Counted from the stretch's first letter, positions 18,918-29,018 are shown. The stretch is DNA of 64,000 nucleotides from Sinorhizobium kostiense (GCF_017874595.1 NZ_JAGILA010000005.1:124001-188000); one strand, 5' to 3'. Made by a program: numbers and translations. The notes: generated from the sequence alone by a model not told the origin.

Positions 18918-19637
18918 TTATTGCGCGGCCTGGCGCGAGGGCTGCAGCTTTTCATCGATCTGCCGCGACAGGATAGCGGAGAACTCGTCGGCGAAGGCCT
19001 CCATGCGTGCCGTCAACTTGCCGGCATCGGCGGTGAACTTGTTATAGGCGATTACGGCCGGGATAGCGGCGAGCAGGCCAATAGCGGTCGCGAGCAATGC
19101 CTCGGCGATACCCGGTGCGACGACCGCAAGGTTGGTCGACTTTGAACCGGCGATCGCCTGGAAGGAGGTCATGATACCGACAACCGTACCGAAAAGGCCG
19201 ATGAAGGGAGCCGCCGAGCCGATTGTGGCAAGTGAACCGAGCCGCGCTTCGAGCGTCTCGGATTCACGCGCGAGCGTCACGTCCATGGCCCGGTCGATGC
19301 GCATCTGCAGTCCGATCGGTGCCCGGGCGCCGCGTTCGAAGCTTTTCTTCCATTCGCGCATCGCCGAAACGAAGATCGCTCCCATGCCGGTCGTGTTCCG
19401 ATCGGAAAGCGTGCGATAGAGCTCCTCCAACGACTGGCCGGACCAGAAGACCTGCTCGAAATTGTCGAGCTGACGGCGAACGCGCCCGTAGTTCAGCGAC
19501 TTGTCGACGACGATCGCCCAGGTCCAGACCGAGGCCCCGATCAGGCCCAGCATGACCAGTTTTACGACAAGGCCCGCCTGCATGAACAGCGACCAGAGTG
19601 TCACGTCGCTTGTCGCGGCCAATCCAACCTGTTCCAT
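18918..19637 (-). CDS. tolQ: Tol-Pal motor protein TolQ
   Basis: MotA/TolQ/ExbB-type channel subunit of the envelope motor. The 239-residue protein has three membrane segments: VVKLVMLGLIGASVWTWAIVV, IGSAAPFIGLFGTVVGIMTSF and IAEALLATAIGLLAAIPAVIAYN. The latter two carry the conserved polar residues of the family. First gene of tolQRAB. Unlike the usual cluster, ybgC is not immediately upstream, because ligD lies between them on the other strand. Confidence 0.96.
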   Translation of the reverse strand: MEQVGLAATSDVTLWSLFMQAGLVVKLVMLGLIGASVWTWAIVVDKSLNYGRVRRQLDNFEQVFWSGQSLEELYRTLSDRNTTGMGAIFVSAMREWKKSFERGARAPIGLQMRIDRAMDVTLARESETLEARLGSLATIGSAAPFIGLFGTVVGIMTSFQAIAGSKSTNLAVVAPGIAEALLATAIGLLAAIPAVIAYNKFTADAGKLTARMEAFADEFSAILSRQIDEKLQPSRQAAQ

Positions 19638-20033
19638 CGATCTCAGTCCCCGAATCCAAATACCCGGCAGAGCTTCTCATGCTCATAACCGGGTCGCCCA
19701 AACGATCTTTTGCAAGTATGCCCCGGCATTGCCACCAATCGCGGCATTGCGATCTATTGCTTCAGCCTGCCTTCTTGCCGTCAATTTTGGTCAAAGGATG
19801 ACGTGCACTGCACAAATCCTGATACACGGATTAAGACACTGTTATGGTTAAAAGAGCGTTACCAAAGGCCGATTGAAGCGCCGCGGCCGTGCGGAACCTT
19901 GCCCGCGATTGCACGTTTCGCTCCTGGTCCATGCGCCGAAAACCGGCGCGACAGCCCAGCCCGTGTGCTTCTTGAGACGTGGAATGGCACCTACGGCTCT
20001 CGCAGCCGGCGGAAATCGGCGTGAGGATGAGGA
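19638..20033. other. tolQ-ligD divergent intergenic region
   Basis: 396 bases between divergent starts. It must hold the tol operon promoter and probably that of ligD. TTAA-GACACTG-TTAT at 19831-19845 is one base from a CtrA box, and GGTTAAAAG follows at 19847. ligD is preceded by GAGGATGAGGA. I see no gene here. Confidence 0.5.
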
Positions 20034-22631
20034 ATGGCCGCGCGTAGCGAACCTCTCTCCGAATACAACCGGCGGCGCGACTTCAAGAAGACGCGCGAGC
20101 CCAAAGGGGCCGTCGCTCCCAGCCATGACGGCAGGAAGCGCTTTCTCGTCCAGAAGCACGACGCGACGCGGCTCCACTACGACTTCCGCCTTGAATGGGA
20201 GGGGGTGTTGAAGAGCTGGGCGGTGACGCGGGGTCCGAGCCTCAACCCCGAGGACAAGCGCCTCGCCGTGCGGACGGAAGATCATCCCCTCGCTTATGGC
20301 GACTTCGAGGGGACGATCCCGGAAGGCGAGTATGGCGGCGGAACGGTCATGCTCTGGGACACCGGCTGGTGGGAGCCGGAGGGCGATCCGGCCGAAGGCC
20401 TGAAGAAGGGCAAGCTCAGCTTCGAGTTGCATGGCAGCCGCATGAAAGGCGGTTGGGCGCTCGTGCGGATGCGACCGCGCGATGGCGAGAAGCGGGAGAG
20501 CTGGCTGTTGGTGAAACAGAGTGACGAAGTCGCCTCCGAGGACGGAGAAGCGCTCGTGGAGGGACATGTCACGAGCGTACGCACCGGCCGCACTATGGAC
20601 GAGATCGCCGCCGGCAAGGGCGAAGGGAAGGCACGCATCTGGCACTCGAACAAGAGCATCGCCGCCAATCTCAAAGCCGGTGCGATTGCCGAGGAGGTCA
20701 GGCGACAAAAACGCCGGGCGCCAAAATCATCCGCCAAGCCTCCCCCCTTCAGGCCGCCGCAACTCGCGACGCTGGTGACGAAAGCCCCCTCGGGCGATGG
20801 CTGGCTGAATGAGGTCAAGTTCGACGGCTACCGTGTGCTGGCCGCCGTCGGTGGCGACACCGTCCGCTGCTACACGCGAAACGGACTCGACTGGACCGAC
20901 AAGTTCCGCGTGATCGCTGCCGCCCTCGCAGAGCTCGATTGCCAATCGGCGCTGATCGACGGCGAGGTCGTCGCGCTTGCCGAGAAAGGCTCGACTTTTT
21001 CTGCCCTGCAGAAGGCGCTGAAGACCGGCGCCGATACCCGCTATTACGCCTTCGACCTCATCGAACTCGACGGCGAGGATTTGCGTCGAAAGCCGCTCGT
21101 CGCCAGGAAGGAGCGGCTGAAGGAACTCCTCGACACCCTTGGGACGACGGCAACCGTTCAGTACAGCGAGCATGTGCGCGGCAGCAGCGCGCATGTGCTA
21201 GCGGCCATATGCAAGGCCGGACAGGAAGGGATCATCGCCAAGGACGCAGATGCGCCTTATCAGAGCGGCCGCACGCGAAGCTGGCTGAAGGTGAAATGCA
21301 CCAAGCGCCAGGAATTTGTGATCGGCGGCTATACGCCTTCCGACAAGAAAGGCCGACCCTTCGCCTCGCTGCTCGTCGGCACCTACGAGAACGGCAAACT
21401 CATCTATCGCGGCGGCGTCGGCACCGGCTTCACCGGACGAACGCTGGGGGAACTCGCCGCTCTCTTCGACCTGCGCAAACGCCGGACGTCGCCCTTCGCG
21501 CGAGTGCCGCGGGAAAGGAACCGCGATGCCGTGTGGCTGGAACCCGACCTGGTGGCGGAAGTCGATTTCGCCGAATTCACCGATGACGGGCACATCCGCC
21601 ACGGCTCGTTCCAGGGGCTTCGTGAAGATAAGGAGGCTTCGACCGTGAAACTGGAGACGCCGCAGGCGCAAAAAAAAGAGGCCGAGACAAGCAAAGGAAA
21701 ACCCACGCCCGAAAAGACCGCCAAACGATCGCGGGAAGGCGAGGAGGAGGTCCTTGGCATACGTATCTCGCACCCGGATCGTGTGCTCTTCCAGGGCCAG
21801 GGAATCACCAAGATCGATCTTGCCCGCTACTACGCCGTCGTAGCCGGAAGGATGCTGCCGCTCGCCGCCGATCATCCGCTCTCTCTGGTGCGCTGCCCGC
21901 AAGGACGACAGCGCCAATGCTTCTATCAAAAGCATGCGAGCGACGGCTTTCCGAAGGACATTCGGGAGGTCCCAATCACCGAATCTTCGGGCGGAACCGA
22001 GAACTACATGTATGTCCACGACGCCAAGGGCCTGGTTGCCGCCGTTCAGATGGGCACGCTTGAATTTCACATCTGGGGTTCGACGATCGACAGGCTGGAG
22101 CAGCCCGACCGCCTGGTTTTCGACCTAGACCCCGATCCGAGCGTCGGCTTCGCGACTGTGAAGCGTGCCGCCACGGCGCTGCGTGACGAACTCGCCGAAC
22201 TTGGCCTCAAGTCCTTTGCCATGGTGACCGGCGGCAAGGGCGTCCATGTGGTCGTGCCACTCGTGCGCCGCGCTGCCTGGGACGAGGTGAAGCGTTTCGC
22301 CAAGGCGATCGCCCAAGGCTTCGCCGATCGCGATCCCGACCAATTCGTCGCCACCATGTCGAAGGCCAAGCGCAAGGGCCGGATCTTCATCGATTGGCTG
22401 AGAAACGACCGCGGCTCGACGGCGATCGCCCCCTACTCCAGCCGCGCGCGCGAAGGTGGACCGATCGCCACGCCGGTTGGCTGGGACGAGCTCGAAGAGC
22501 TCGATGCCGCCAACTGCTTCCACATTGCGGAGATCGTCGACCGCATCGAAAGCGACATCGACCCCTGGCGCGAATTCGGCAAGGCGAAGCAGTCGCTGAC
22601 GAAGTCTATATTGCAGTCGGTGGAAAGCTAA
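20034..22631 (+). CDS. ligD: ATP-dependent DNA ligase D, three-domain
   Basis: Multidomain end-joining enzyme that works with Ku. The 865 residues run from a 3'-phosphoesterase domain (about 1-190, RLHYDFRLEWEG) to an adenylating ligase domain (about 215-520, active-site lysine about residue 262 in NEVKFDGYR). The C-terminal primase/polymerase domain (about 560-860) has ISHPDRVLFQGQGITK and FDLDPDP. This phosphoesterase-ligase-polymerase order is the usual rhizobial form. ATG at 20034 follows a good GAGGATGAGGA ribosome-binding site. No ku gene lies in the window. It sits between ybgC and tolQ in opposite orientation, an insertion into an otherwise conserved cluster; a LigD gene at this place is known in Sinorhizobium meliloti. 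Confidence 0.95.
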   Translation: MAARSEPLSEYNRRRDFKKTREPKGAVAPSHDGRKRFLVQKHDATRLHYDFRLEWEGVLKSWAVTRGPSLNPEDKRLAVRTEDHPLAYGDFEGTIPEGEYGGGTVMLWDTGWWEPEGDPAEGLKKGKLSFELHGSRMKGGWALVRMRPRDGEKRESWLLVKQSDEVASEDGEALVEGHVTSVRTGRTMDEIAAGKGEGKARIWHSNKSIAANLKAGAIAEEVRRQKRRAPKSSAKPPPFRPPQLATLVTKAPSGDGWLNEVKFDGYRVLAAVGGDTVRCYTRNGLDWTDKFRVIAAALAELDCQSALIDGEVVALAEKGSTFSALQKALKTGADTRYYAFDLIELDGEDLRRKPLVARKERLKELLDTLGTTATVQYSEHVRGSSAHVLAAICKAGQEGIIAKDADAPYQSGRTRSWLKVKCTKRQEFVIGGYTPSDKKGRPFASLLVGTYENGKLIYRGGVGTGFTGRTLGELAALFDLRKRRTSPFARVPRERNRDAVWLEPDLVAEVDFAEFTDDGHIRHGSFQGLREDKEASTVKLETPQAQKKEAETSKGKPTPEKTAKRSREGEEEVLGIRISHPDRVLFQGQGITKIDLARYYAVVAGRMLPLAADHPLSLVRCPQGRQRQCFYQKHASDGFPKDIREVPITESSGGTENYMYVHDAKGLVAAVQMGTLEFHIWGSTIDRLEQPDRLVFDLDPDPSVGFATVKRAATALRDELAELGLKSFAMVTGGKGVHVVVPLVRRAAWDEVKRFAKAIAQGFADRDPDQFVATMSKAKRKGRIFIDWLRNDRGSTAIAPYSSRAREGGPIATPVGWDELEELDAANCFHIAEIVDRIESDIDPWREFGKAKQSLTKSILQSVES

Positions 22632-22661
22632 AGCCGCATGCCAGCGGTTCACCAACCGTGC

Positions 22662-23111
22662 TTATGCCACTGCACCCGCCAGGAACTTCACTGCCAGCCC
22701 TTCCGGCAGCCGGCGCGGCCTGCCTTGGCCGTTGATCACCGCGATGATCACCTTGGCTGCGATCAAGAGCGTCTCGCCGCGGCGGATCTGCTGCTGCAGC
22801 ACCATCTTGGCGCCGCCGGCCTTCTCGGTGGTCGTCTCGATCGTCAACACGTCGTCCATGCGGGCCGGCGCCTTGAAGTCGATCTCCATTCGGTGCACCA
22901 CGAAGACAAGCCCCTCCGAATCGCCTTCGATGGCAAGCGTTGCCTGTTCGACGCCCAGCAACCTGAGATAATCCGTCCGAGCCCGCTCCATGAAGTGAAG
23001 GTAGCGGGCATGATAAACGACGCCCGAAAAATCGGTGTCCTCGTAATAGACCCGCTGGATCAGTCGATGGCCGGTTTCCGTCAGCTCGCCGGCGAGCGAA
23101 ATCAGTGACAT
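22662..23111 (-). CDS. ybgC: Tol-Pal-associated acyl-CoA thioesterase YbgC
   Basis: Hot-dog-fold thioesterase of the 4-hydroxybenzoyl-CoA thioesterase family, generally encoded with tol-pal. The 149-residue product has the family sequence RVYYEDTDFSGVVYHARYLHFMERAR, including the active-site aspartate and Y-H pair. Start at MSLISLAGELTE (23111); the in-frame ATG at 23183 adds a non-homologous leader. It is convergent with ligD and divergent from sqdB. Confidence 0.92.
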   Translation of the reverse strand: MSLISLAGELTETGHRLIQRVYYEDTDFSGVVYHARYLHFMERARTDYLRLLGVEQATLAIEGDSEGLVFVVHRMEIDFKAPARMDDVLTIETTTEKAGGAKMVLQQQIRRGETLLIAAKVIIAVINGQGRPRRLPEGLAVKFLAGAVA

Positions 23112-23235
23112 GGCATTCTCCGGGAGGATTTCCGCTTCTGTGCAGGAACAAAAAGACATTTGCAAGTATTGCAGCTTTGTCACAATCCTGTCCTATCTGA
23201 TCCCTGTCCCTTCCTCCCGATCAGGAGAATCGTGC

Positions 23236-24456
23236 ATGAAGATCGCAATCCTCGGCGGTGACGGTTTCGTCGGCTGGCCCACCGCTCTGCATTTGTCCGA
23301 TGCGGGCCACGACATCCACATTCTCGACAATCTCTCCCGCCGCTGGATCGACACAGAACTCGGCGTGCAATCCCTCACTCCGATGGATTCCATCCAGGAG
23401 CGCACCCGCATCTGGCACGCGGAGACGGGCCGGCGCATCCATTTTAACCTGATCGACCTCGCCCGCGACTATGAGCTTCTGAAGAAATGGCTCGATCATC
23501 ATCGGCCGGATGCGATCGTGCACTTCGCCGAGCAGCGCGCCGCCCCCTACTCGATGAAGAGCGACCGGCACAAGAACTACACCGTCAACAATAACGTCAA
23601 TGCGACTCATAACCTCCTGAACGCGCTGGTCGAGCTCGACCTCGACGCCCACCTCGTGCACCTCGGTACTATGGGCGTCTACGGCTATTCGACGATCGGT
23701 GCGGCCATCCCCGAAGGCTATCTGCCGGTCGGGATCGACACCGTGGGCGGGGAGACGGTGAGCCAGGAGATCCTCTACCCAGCAAATCCGGGCTCGATCT
23801 ACCACATGACAAAGTGCCTCGATCAGCTGCTTTTTCAGTTCTATGCCAAGAACGACGGCATCCGGATCACTGACCTGCATCAGGGCATCGTCTGGGGCAC
23901 CCATACGGCGCAGACGCGCCGGCACCCGCAGCTCATCAATCGCTTCGATTATGACGGCGATTACGGCACCGTGCTCAACCGCTTTCTGATCCAGGCGGCG
24001 ATCGGTTATCCGCTGACCGTGCATGGTACCGGCGGGCAGACGCGCGCCTTCATCCATATTCAGGATTCGGTGCGCTGCATCGAGCTCGCGCTCAAGAGCC
24101 CGCCAGTCCGCGGCAGCCGCGTCGAGATCTTCAACCAGATGACCGAGACGCATCGCGTCCGCGACCTCGCCGAGATGATTGCCAAGAAGACCGGCTCCGA
24201 GATCGCCTGGCTGCCGAACCCGCGCAAGGAAGCTGCAGAGAACGAGCTCGTGGTGCACAATGAGAAGTTCCTGGCGCTCGGGCTTGAGCCCATCCGCCTG
24301 GAGGACGGGCTGCTTTCTGAGATCGTCGACGTCGCGAAGAAATTCGCCTATCGCGTCGACCGCTCGCGCGTGCCGGCCGTCTCCGCCTGGACCAAGGACA
24401 TCGCTCCGCTGATCAATCATGATCCGGAGGGCAAGCGGCTGAAATCCGTTTCATGA
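23236..24456 (+). CDS. sqdB: UDP-sulfoquinovose synthase
   Basis: Converts UDP-glucose and sulfite to UDP-sulfoquinovose, the head-group donor of the sulfolipid SQDG. The 406-residue product begins MKIAILGGDGFVGWPTALHL with an NAD-binding loop. The short-chain dehydrogenase Y-x3-K pair is in SIYHMTKCLDQ, and TQTRRHPQL and RAFIHIQDSVRC are typical of SqdB. ATG at 23236 has AGGAG about ten bases upstream. Its last four bases overlap the sqdD start (ATGA), consistent with translational coupling. Confidence 0.95.
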   Translation: MKIAILGGDGFVGWPTALHLSDAGHDIHILDNLSRRWIDTELGVQSLTPMDSIQERTRIWHAETGRRIHFNLIDLARDYELLKKWLDHHRPDAIVHFAEQRAAPYSMKSDRHKNYTVNNNVNATHNLLNALVELDLDAHLVHLGTMGVYGYSTIGAAIPEGYLPVGIDTVGGETVSQEILYPANPGSIYHMTKCLDQLLFQFYAKNDGIRITDLHQGIVWGTHTAQTRRHPQLINRFDYDGDYGTVLNRFLIQAAIGYPLTVHGTGGQTRAFIHIQDSVRCIELALKSPPVRGSRVEIFNQMTETHRVRDLAEMIAKKTGSEIAWLPNPRKEAAENELVVHNEKFLALGLEPIRLEDGLLSEIVDVAKKFAYRVDRSRVPAVSAWTKDIAPLINHDPEGKRLKSVS

Positions 24457-25325
24457 TCGTGAAGACCGCTTCGGAAGGGCTCCGCCCCTCCTCCCCGCCC
24501 CGCGCCCGCCACGCTTTCGTGACCCTCGTCACCAATGGCGATTACGCGCTCGGCGCGCGGGCGCTCGCCCGCTCCCTCCGCCTCACGGATACGATGGCGG
24601 AGATCGTGGTGCTGCATACGGGCGGAGTTGATATTTCTGCGCTCGAGCCGCTTACTGATTTCGGCTGTCGCCTGATCGAAACGGAGCTCCTGCCGCTCTC
24701 CGACGATTTCAACGCCCGACACGCGCGGCGTAACGTGCATGAAAAGGCGCCCTTCGCGAAAGGCCGCAAGCCCGCATTCCACTCTCCGCTCGACAATTTC
24801 TGCAAGCTGCGGCTTTGGCAGCTTACCGAATACGACCGGTGTGTTTTCATAGACGCCGACGCGCTTGTTCTGCACAACATTGACAAGCTATTTCGCTACC
24901 CGGAGTTTTCAGCGGCGCCGAATGTGTACGAGAGCCTCGCCGATTTCCACCGGCTGAACTCCGGTGTCTTCGTCGCCGAACCGTCGCTTTCGACATTCGA
25001 GAGGATGCTCGTCGCACTCGACGCGCCGGAGGCTTTCTGGCCCCGGACAGACCAGACGTTCTTGCAACAATTCTTTCCCGACTGGCACGGCCTGCCAGTG
25101 ACGATGAACATGCTGCAATATGTCTGGTTCAACCTGCCCGCTCTCTGGGACTGGCGCTCGATCGGGGTGCTTCATTACCAGTATGAGAAGCCATGGGAGC
25201 AGGGTCATCCGCGAGCGCATATACTCCACCCCCTGATCGAACTCTGGCACGCCTATTTCACGGGCGAAAACATCCCCGACATTGCTACCCTCGAGAACCC
25301 GGCACGCGCCGGCACGCCATCGTGA
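24453..25325 (+). CDS. sqdD: glycosyltransferase of sulfolipid synthesis, SqdD-like (GT8)
   Basis: Predicted to take part in transfer of sulfoquinovose during SQDG formation. The 290-residue protein is glycogenin-like: HAFVTLVTNGDYALGARALA at the N-terminus, the metal-binding DxD in YDRCVFIDADALVLHN, and FNSGVF-type sequence RLNSGVFVAEP. It overlaps sqdB by four bases and sqdC by four bases (GTGA). The family and operon are clear; whether it alone makes the glycosidic bond is not settled by sequence. The sqdBDC order matches the one reported for Sinorhizobium. Confidence 0.88.
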   Translation: MIVKTASEGLRPSSPPRARHAFVTLVTNGDYALGARALARSLRLTDTMAEIVVLHTGGVDISALEPLTDFGCRLIETELLPLSDDFNARHARRNVHEKAPFAKGRKPAFHSPLDNFCKLRLWQLTEYDRCVFIDADALVLHNIDKLFRYPEFSAAPNVYESLADFHRLNSGVFVAEPSLSTFERMLVALDAPEAFWPRTDQTFLQQFFPDWHGLPVTMNMLQYVWFNLPALWDWRSIGVLHYQYEKPWEQGHPRAHILHPLIELWHAYFTGENIPDIATLENPARAGTPS

Positions 25326-26218
25326 CGCGCGTCCTCGTCTCCGGCGGCACCGGATTCGTCGGCCGCTTCATCGTCGAACATCTGCTTGCAAGTGGCTATA
25401 AGCTGACGGTCGGCGGCCGCACGCCGCCCCCGGCAAGCTTCTTCTCCGGGCCGGTTGTCTTTATCCCGCTTTGTCTCGATCCAGATCGCAATCAAATCGC
25501 CGCCTTTGACGACGTCTATTGTTTCGTCCATGCCGCCTTCGACCATATCGAGGGCAGATATCGGGGCGGCGAAGGCGACGACCCGCTGGGCTTCCGCCGC
25601 TCGAACCTCGACGGTTCCGTCCGCCTCTTCGAAGAGGCGCGAACCGCCGGGGTGCGTCGTTCAGTCTTTCTTTCCAGCCGCGCGGTTTATGGCAGAACCT
25701 CTTCCCCCGTCCTCGACGAGGCGACGAAGCCCGAACCGGACACGCTTTACGGCGAGGTGAAACTCGCTGCCGAAAACGCGCTCAAATCGCTCACCACCCC
25801 CGGCTTCATCACGGCGAGCCTGCGTGTGACCGGGGTCTATGGTCCGGCCGGCCACGGTCGACATCACAAATGGAGCGGCCTCTTCGCCGATTATCTCGAC
25901 GGCAGGCCCGTGTCGCCCCGGATCGGCACCGAAGTCCATGGCGATGACGTCGCCCAGGCCGTGCGCCTGTTGCTGGAAACGGATGCGGCGAAGGTCTCCG
26001 GCATGGTCTTCAATGTCTCGGACGTTCTGACGGACAATCGTGAAATCCTTGCGGTGCTTCAATCGGCAATTGGCTGTCCGCATGCTTTGCCGCCGACGGC
26101 CGATCCGAATGGCTTCAAGGAGATGTCCACCGACCGACTGCGCGCGCTTGGATGGGCACCGGGCGGCAGCCACCGATTGGCCGCGACGATCCGGGAATTG
26201 GCTGAGGGTGTGCGATAA
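25322..26218 (+). CDS. sqdC: NAD-dependent epimerase/reductase-like protein SqdC
   Basis: A 298-residue extended short-chain dehydrogenase-fold protein of the sulfolipid operon. The N-terminus VTRVLVSGGTGFVGRFIVEH contains the GGTGFVG cofactor loop. YGEVKLAAENAL carries the Y-x3-K pair, after SSRAVYG. The GTG at 25322 is chosen because it overlaps the sqdD stop as GTGA; an upstream in-frame codon at 25193 lies deep inside sqdD. The role of SqdC in SQDG synthesis is inferred from operon membership. Confidence 0.85.
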   Translation: MTRVLVSGGTGFVGRFIVEHLLASGYKLTVGGRTPPPASFFSGPVVFIPLCLDPDRNQIAAFDDVYCFVHAAFDHIEGRYRGGEGDDPLGFRRSNLDGSVRLFEEARTAGVRRSVFLSSRAVYGRTSSPVLDEATKPEPDTLYGEVKLAAENALKSLTTPGFITASLRVTGVYGPAGHGRHHKWSGLFADYLDGRPVSPRIGTEVHGDDVAQAVRLLLETDAAKVSGMVFNVSDVLTDNREILAVLQSAIGCPHALPPTADPNGFKEMSTDRLRALGWAPGGSHRLAATIRELAEGVR

Positions 26219-26312
26219 AAAACAGGTGCCGGACGTCGCTACCTTGGCATTGCCGACCAATCCTCTCCCGCAAGGGCGATTGAGGGTGACAGTGCCGGTA
26301 ATGCAGCCACCG

Positions 26313-27215
26313 CTACCCAAGATCGACAACAACGATCTCTGGCGGCACGCCGAAGCGGATCGGCGCGACCGAGCAGCCGAGACCGCCGGAGACGATCAGG
26401 TGGCAATCCTCCTCGATGATATGGCCATAGGCATAACGATCGCCGAAGCGGGAAGGCACGACCGGAGAAAGGCCGGCGAAGCGCACTTGGCCGCCATGGG
26501 TGTGGCCGGAGAGTGTGAGGGAGACCCGCGACGGCACTCGCGGGAAAATGTCGGGCTCGTGGGCAAGCAGGATGACCGGCGCATCGTCGCTCACCTGCGC
26601 GAGCGTCCCGTCGAGATCGTCGAGCCCGGTCATGCGCCGCCGACTCCAGATCTTGCCAGGGCGAAGCGCAAGCTGGTCTTCGAGCCCCGCGAGCCAAAAG
26701 CCGAAACCGTCCTTCTCCAGACGAACAGCGCGATTGCTGTGGACCTCGATACCGACGCCGGCGAGCGCCCGGTGAGCGAAAGTCTCGCCGCCGCCGTTCA
26801 TCTGGGCGGTCCTGTCCTCCCACCAGTCGTGATTACCCATGACCGCGTGCACGCCCAGCGGTGCGCTAAGCGTCGACAAGGCCCGCGACCATTCGCTCGA
26901 GTGGACGTAGCGCGTGACGAAATTCATGCTCGAGGCATAGTCCCCGAGAAGCACGGTGATGTCTCCGCCGAGGCTGTTCGCACGCTTGCAGATGGAGACG
27001 ATGCGCTCGGCCGACATCCAGGGCTCGCAGGCATGTAGATCGGCTAACGCGACGAGCCGGAGCTTGAGCCCAGGCGTCCAGCCGGGCGGGGTGAGACGAT
27101 AGCGCACGATCGAGAGGCGCGCGAGCGGCTCGACGGCAAAGGCGTAGCCGCCGAGCGCGGCAACGCTTGCAAAACCGCCGCCGGCCAATTTCATGAAATC
27201 GCGGCGGGTGATCAT
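26313..27215 (-). CDS. Tat-type metallophosphoesterase (YaeI/YkuE-like)
   Basis: A 300-residue calcineurin-like phosphoesterase. The N-terminus has a twin-arginine motif and hydrophobic stretch (MITRRDFMKLAGGGFAS), predicting export or membrane attachment. Metal ligands are visible in ALADLHACEPW, LLGDYASS, VMGNHDWWED, LLAHEPDIFP and LTLSGHTHGGQVR. Similar proteins are active on phospholipid-linked pyrophosphates, but this one's substrate is not known. Start at 27215, one base after the ruvB stop, makes it the last gene of ruvCAB; convergent with sqdC. Confidence 0.88.
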   Translation of the reverse strand: MITRRDFMKLAGGGFASVAALGGYAFAVEPLARLSIVRYRLTPPGWTPGLKLRLVALADLHACEPWMSAERIVSICKRANSLGGDITVLLGDYASSMNFVTRYVHSSEWSRALSTLSAPLGVHAVMGNHDWWEDRTAQMNGGGETFAHRALAGVGIEVHSNRAVRLEKDGFGFWLAGLEDQLALRPGKIWSRRRMTGLDDLDGTLAQVSDDAPVILLAHEPDIFPRVPSRVSLTLSGHTHGGQVRFAGLSPVVPSRFGDRYAYGHIIEEDCHLIVSGGLGCSVAPIRFGVPPEIVVVDLG

Positions 27216-27216
27216 C

Positions 27217-28257
27217 TCAGTCGTCCTCGAGCGTGAGCCGGAACTGCGTCGCCTCGACATCCTTCGGCGGATTGAGGCCGAGATGCTTCCAGGCATTGGC
27301 TGTCAGCACGCGGCCGCGCGGGGTGCGCTGGATGAAACCCTGCTGGATCAGATAGGGCTCGATGATATCCTCGATTGCGTCACGCGGCTCGGAGAGCCCG
27401 GCTGCGATCGTATCGATGCCGACGGGCCCGCCACCGAAATTCTGGGCGATCATCGTCAGGTAACGGCGGTCGAGCTGGTCGAGCCCCATATTGTCGACAA
27501 GCAAGCGCGTCAGCGCCTCGTCGGCAAGCTCGCGCGTCACCGCTTCCATCCGGGCGACTTCGGCGAAATCGCGCACCCGCCGCAGCAGGCGCCCGGCGAT
27601 GCGCGGCGTGCCGCGAGCCCGGCGGGCGATTTCGCGCGCGCCCTCGTCGGTCATCCCGAGGCCCATCAGCCGCGCCCCTCGGCGCACGATCAGTTCCAAC
27701 TCGTCGACCGTATAGAAATTGAGCCGCACCGGGATTCCGAAACGGTCGCGCAGTGGCGTCGTCAAGAGGCCGAGGCGGGTCGTTGCCGCGACCAGTGTGA
27801 ACTTGGAAAGATCGATCTTGACCGATCGCGCCGCCGGTCCCTCGCCGATGATGAGATCGAGCTGGAAATCCTCCATCGCCGGATAGAGGATCTCCTCGAC
27901 CGCCGGATTCAGGCGATGTATCTCGTCGATGAAGAGCACGTCACGCTCTTCAAGATTCGTAAGAAGCGCCGCCAAGTCGCCGGCCTTGGCGATCACCGGC
28001 CCGGAGGTCGAGCGGAAATTGACGCCGAGTTCCTTCGCCATGATCTGCGCCAGCGTCGTTTTTCCGAGCCCAGGCGGACCGACGAAAAGAACGTGGTCGA
28101 GCGCCTCGCCGCGATTGCGCGCCGCCTCTATGAAAATCTTGAGATTGGCACGAGCTTCCGCCTGGCCGGTGAACTCGTCGAGCGACTGCGGGCGCAGGGT
28201 CGCATCGATGTCTTCACCGCGCTTTTCCGGCGCTATCAGGCGTGCGGCTTCATTCAT
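27217..28257 (-). CDS. ruvB: Holliday junction branch-migration helicase RuvB
   Basis: AAA+ motor that drives branch migration of Holliday junctions with RuvA. The 346-residue product has Walker [13 protein letters not shown], Walker [12 protein letters not shown], sensor 1 [11 protein letters not shown] and a C-terminal winged-helix domain with [12 protein letters not shown]. It is 143 nt after ruvA and ends one base before the metallophosphoesterase start. Confidence 0.98.
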   Translation of the reverse strand: MNEAARLIAPEKRGEDIDATLRPQSLDEFTGQAEARANLKIFIEAARNRGEALDHVLFVGPPGLGKTTLAQIMAKELGVNFRSTSGPVIAKAGDLAALLTNLEERDVLFIDEIHRLNPAVEEILYPAMEDFQLDLIIGEGPAARSVKIDLSKFTLVAATTRLGLLTTPLRDRFGIPVRLNFYTVDELELIVRRGARLMGLGMTDEGAREIARRARGTPRIAGRLLRRVRDFAEVARMEAVTRELADEALTRLLVDNMGLDQLDRRYLTMIAQNFGGGPVGIDTIAAGLSEPRDAIEDIIEPYLIQQGFIQRTPRGRVLTANAWKHLGLNPPKDVEATQFRLTLEDD

Positions 28258-28400
28258 TTCAAATTTCCGTTTGCGGGCTGGGTCGCACGGCCATCCGATG
28301 GCACCGTACAGCTCTCAACCATAGTGCGAGCGCGGCCGCCGATCCAGTCTGATCGTGCCGGCAGGTCCTCATTCCGACGCGAATGCGGCCGCAGAAAGGC

Positions 28401-29018
28401 TCATCGCGCCAGCTCCTTCAATCCCAGCCGGATCAACCTGGCGCTGTCGCCACCCTCACCGCCATTCTTCAGGGCCGCCGCAACGGCATTTGCCGCCTGA
28501 TCGCGCGAATAGCCGAGATTGGTCAAGGCCGACACCGCATCGGCGACCGGCGCGGCCGCGGCTCCCTCGCCGAGCTCCTGCTTGAGGCCGATGGAACTCG
28601 ACATCTCGCCGGCAAAGGCCGGCGCCCTGTTCTTAAGCTCGGTCACGATCCGCACCGCCACCTTCGGGCCGACGCCGGGAGCGCGCGCAACCGAGGTCTT
28701 GTCTTGAAGTGCGATGGCGTTGGCGAGTTCGGCCGGCGTCAGCGTCGAAAGCAGCGCCAGCGCCACCTTCGATCCCACCCCTTGCACGGTCTGCAACAGG
28801 CGGAACCATTCGCGCTCCAGCGCCGTCAAAAAGCCGAAGAGCCTCAACTGATCCTCGCGCACATAGGTCTCGATGAAGAGCACGGCCGCTTCGCCGGCCG
28901 AGCCTAGCTTTGCGAGCGTGCGCGCCGAGCAATGCGCGACATAGCCGACGCCATGCACGTCGAGGACCACGTAATCCTCGCCGACTTCATCGATCGTGCC
29001 CTTGAGTTTACCGATCAT
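28401..29018 (-). CDS. ruvA: Holliday junction DNA-binding subunit RuvA
   Basis: Tetrameric protein that holds the Holliday junction for RuvB. The 205 residues comprise an OB-fold ([20 protein letters not shown]), helix-hairpin-helix repeats ([20 protein letters not shown] and [17 protein letters not shown]) and a C-terminal UBA-like RuvB-binding domain ([20 protein letters not shown]). It is 45 nt after ruvC. Confidence 0.97.
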   Translation of the reverse strand: MIGKLKGTIDEVGEDYVVLDVHGVGYVAHCSARTLAKLGSAGEAAVLFIETYVREDQLRLFGFLTALEREWFRLLQTVQGVGSKVALALLSTLTPAELANAIALQDKTSVARAPGVGPKVAVRIVTELKNRAPAFAGEMSSSIGLKQELGEGAAAAPVADAVSALTNLGYSRDQAANAVAAALKNGGEGGDSARLIRLGLKELAR

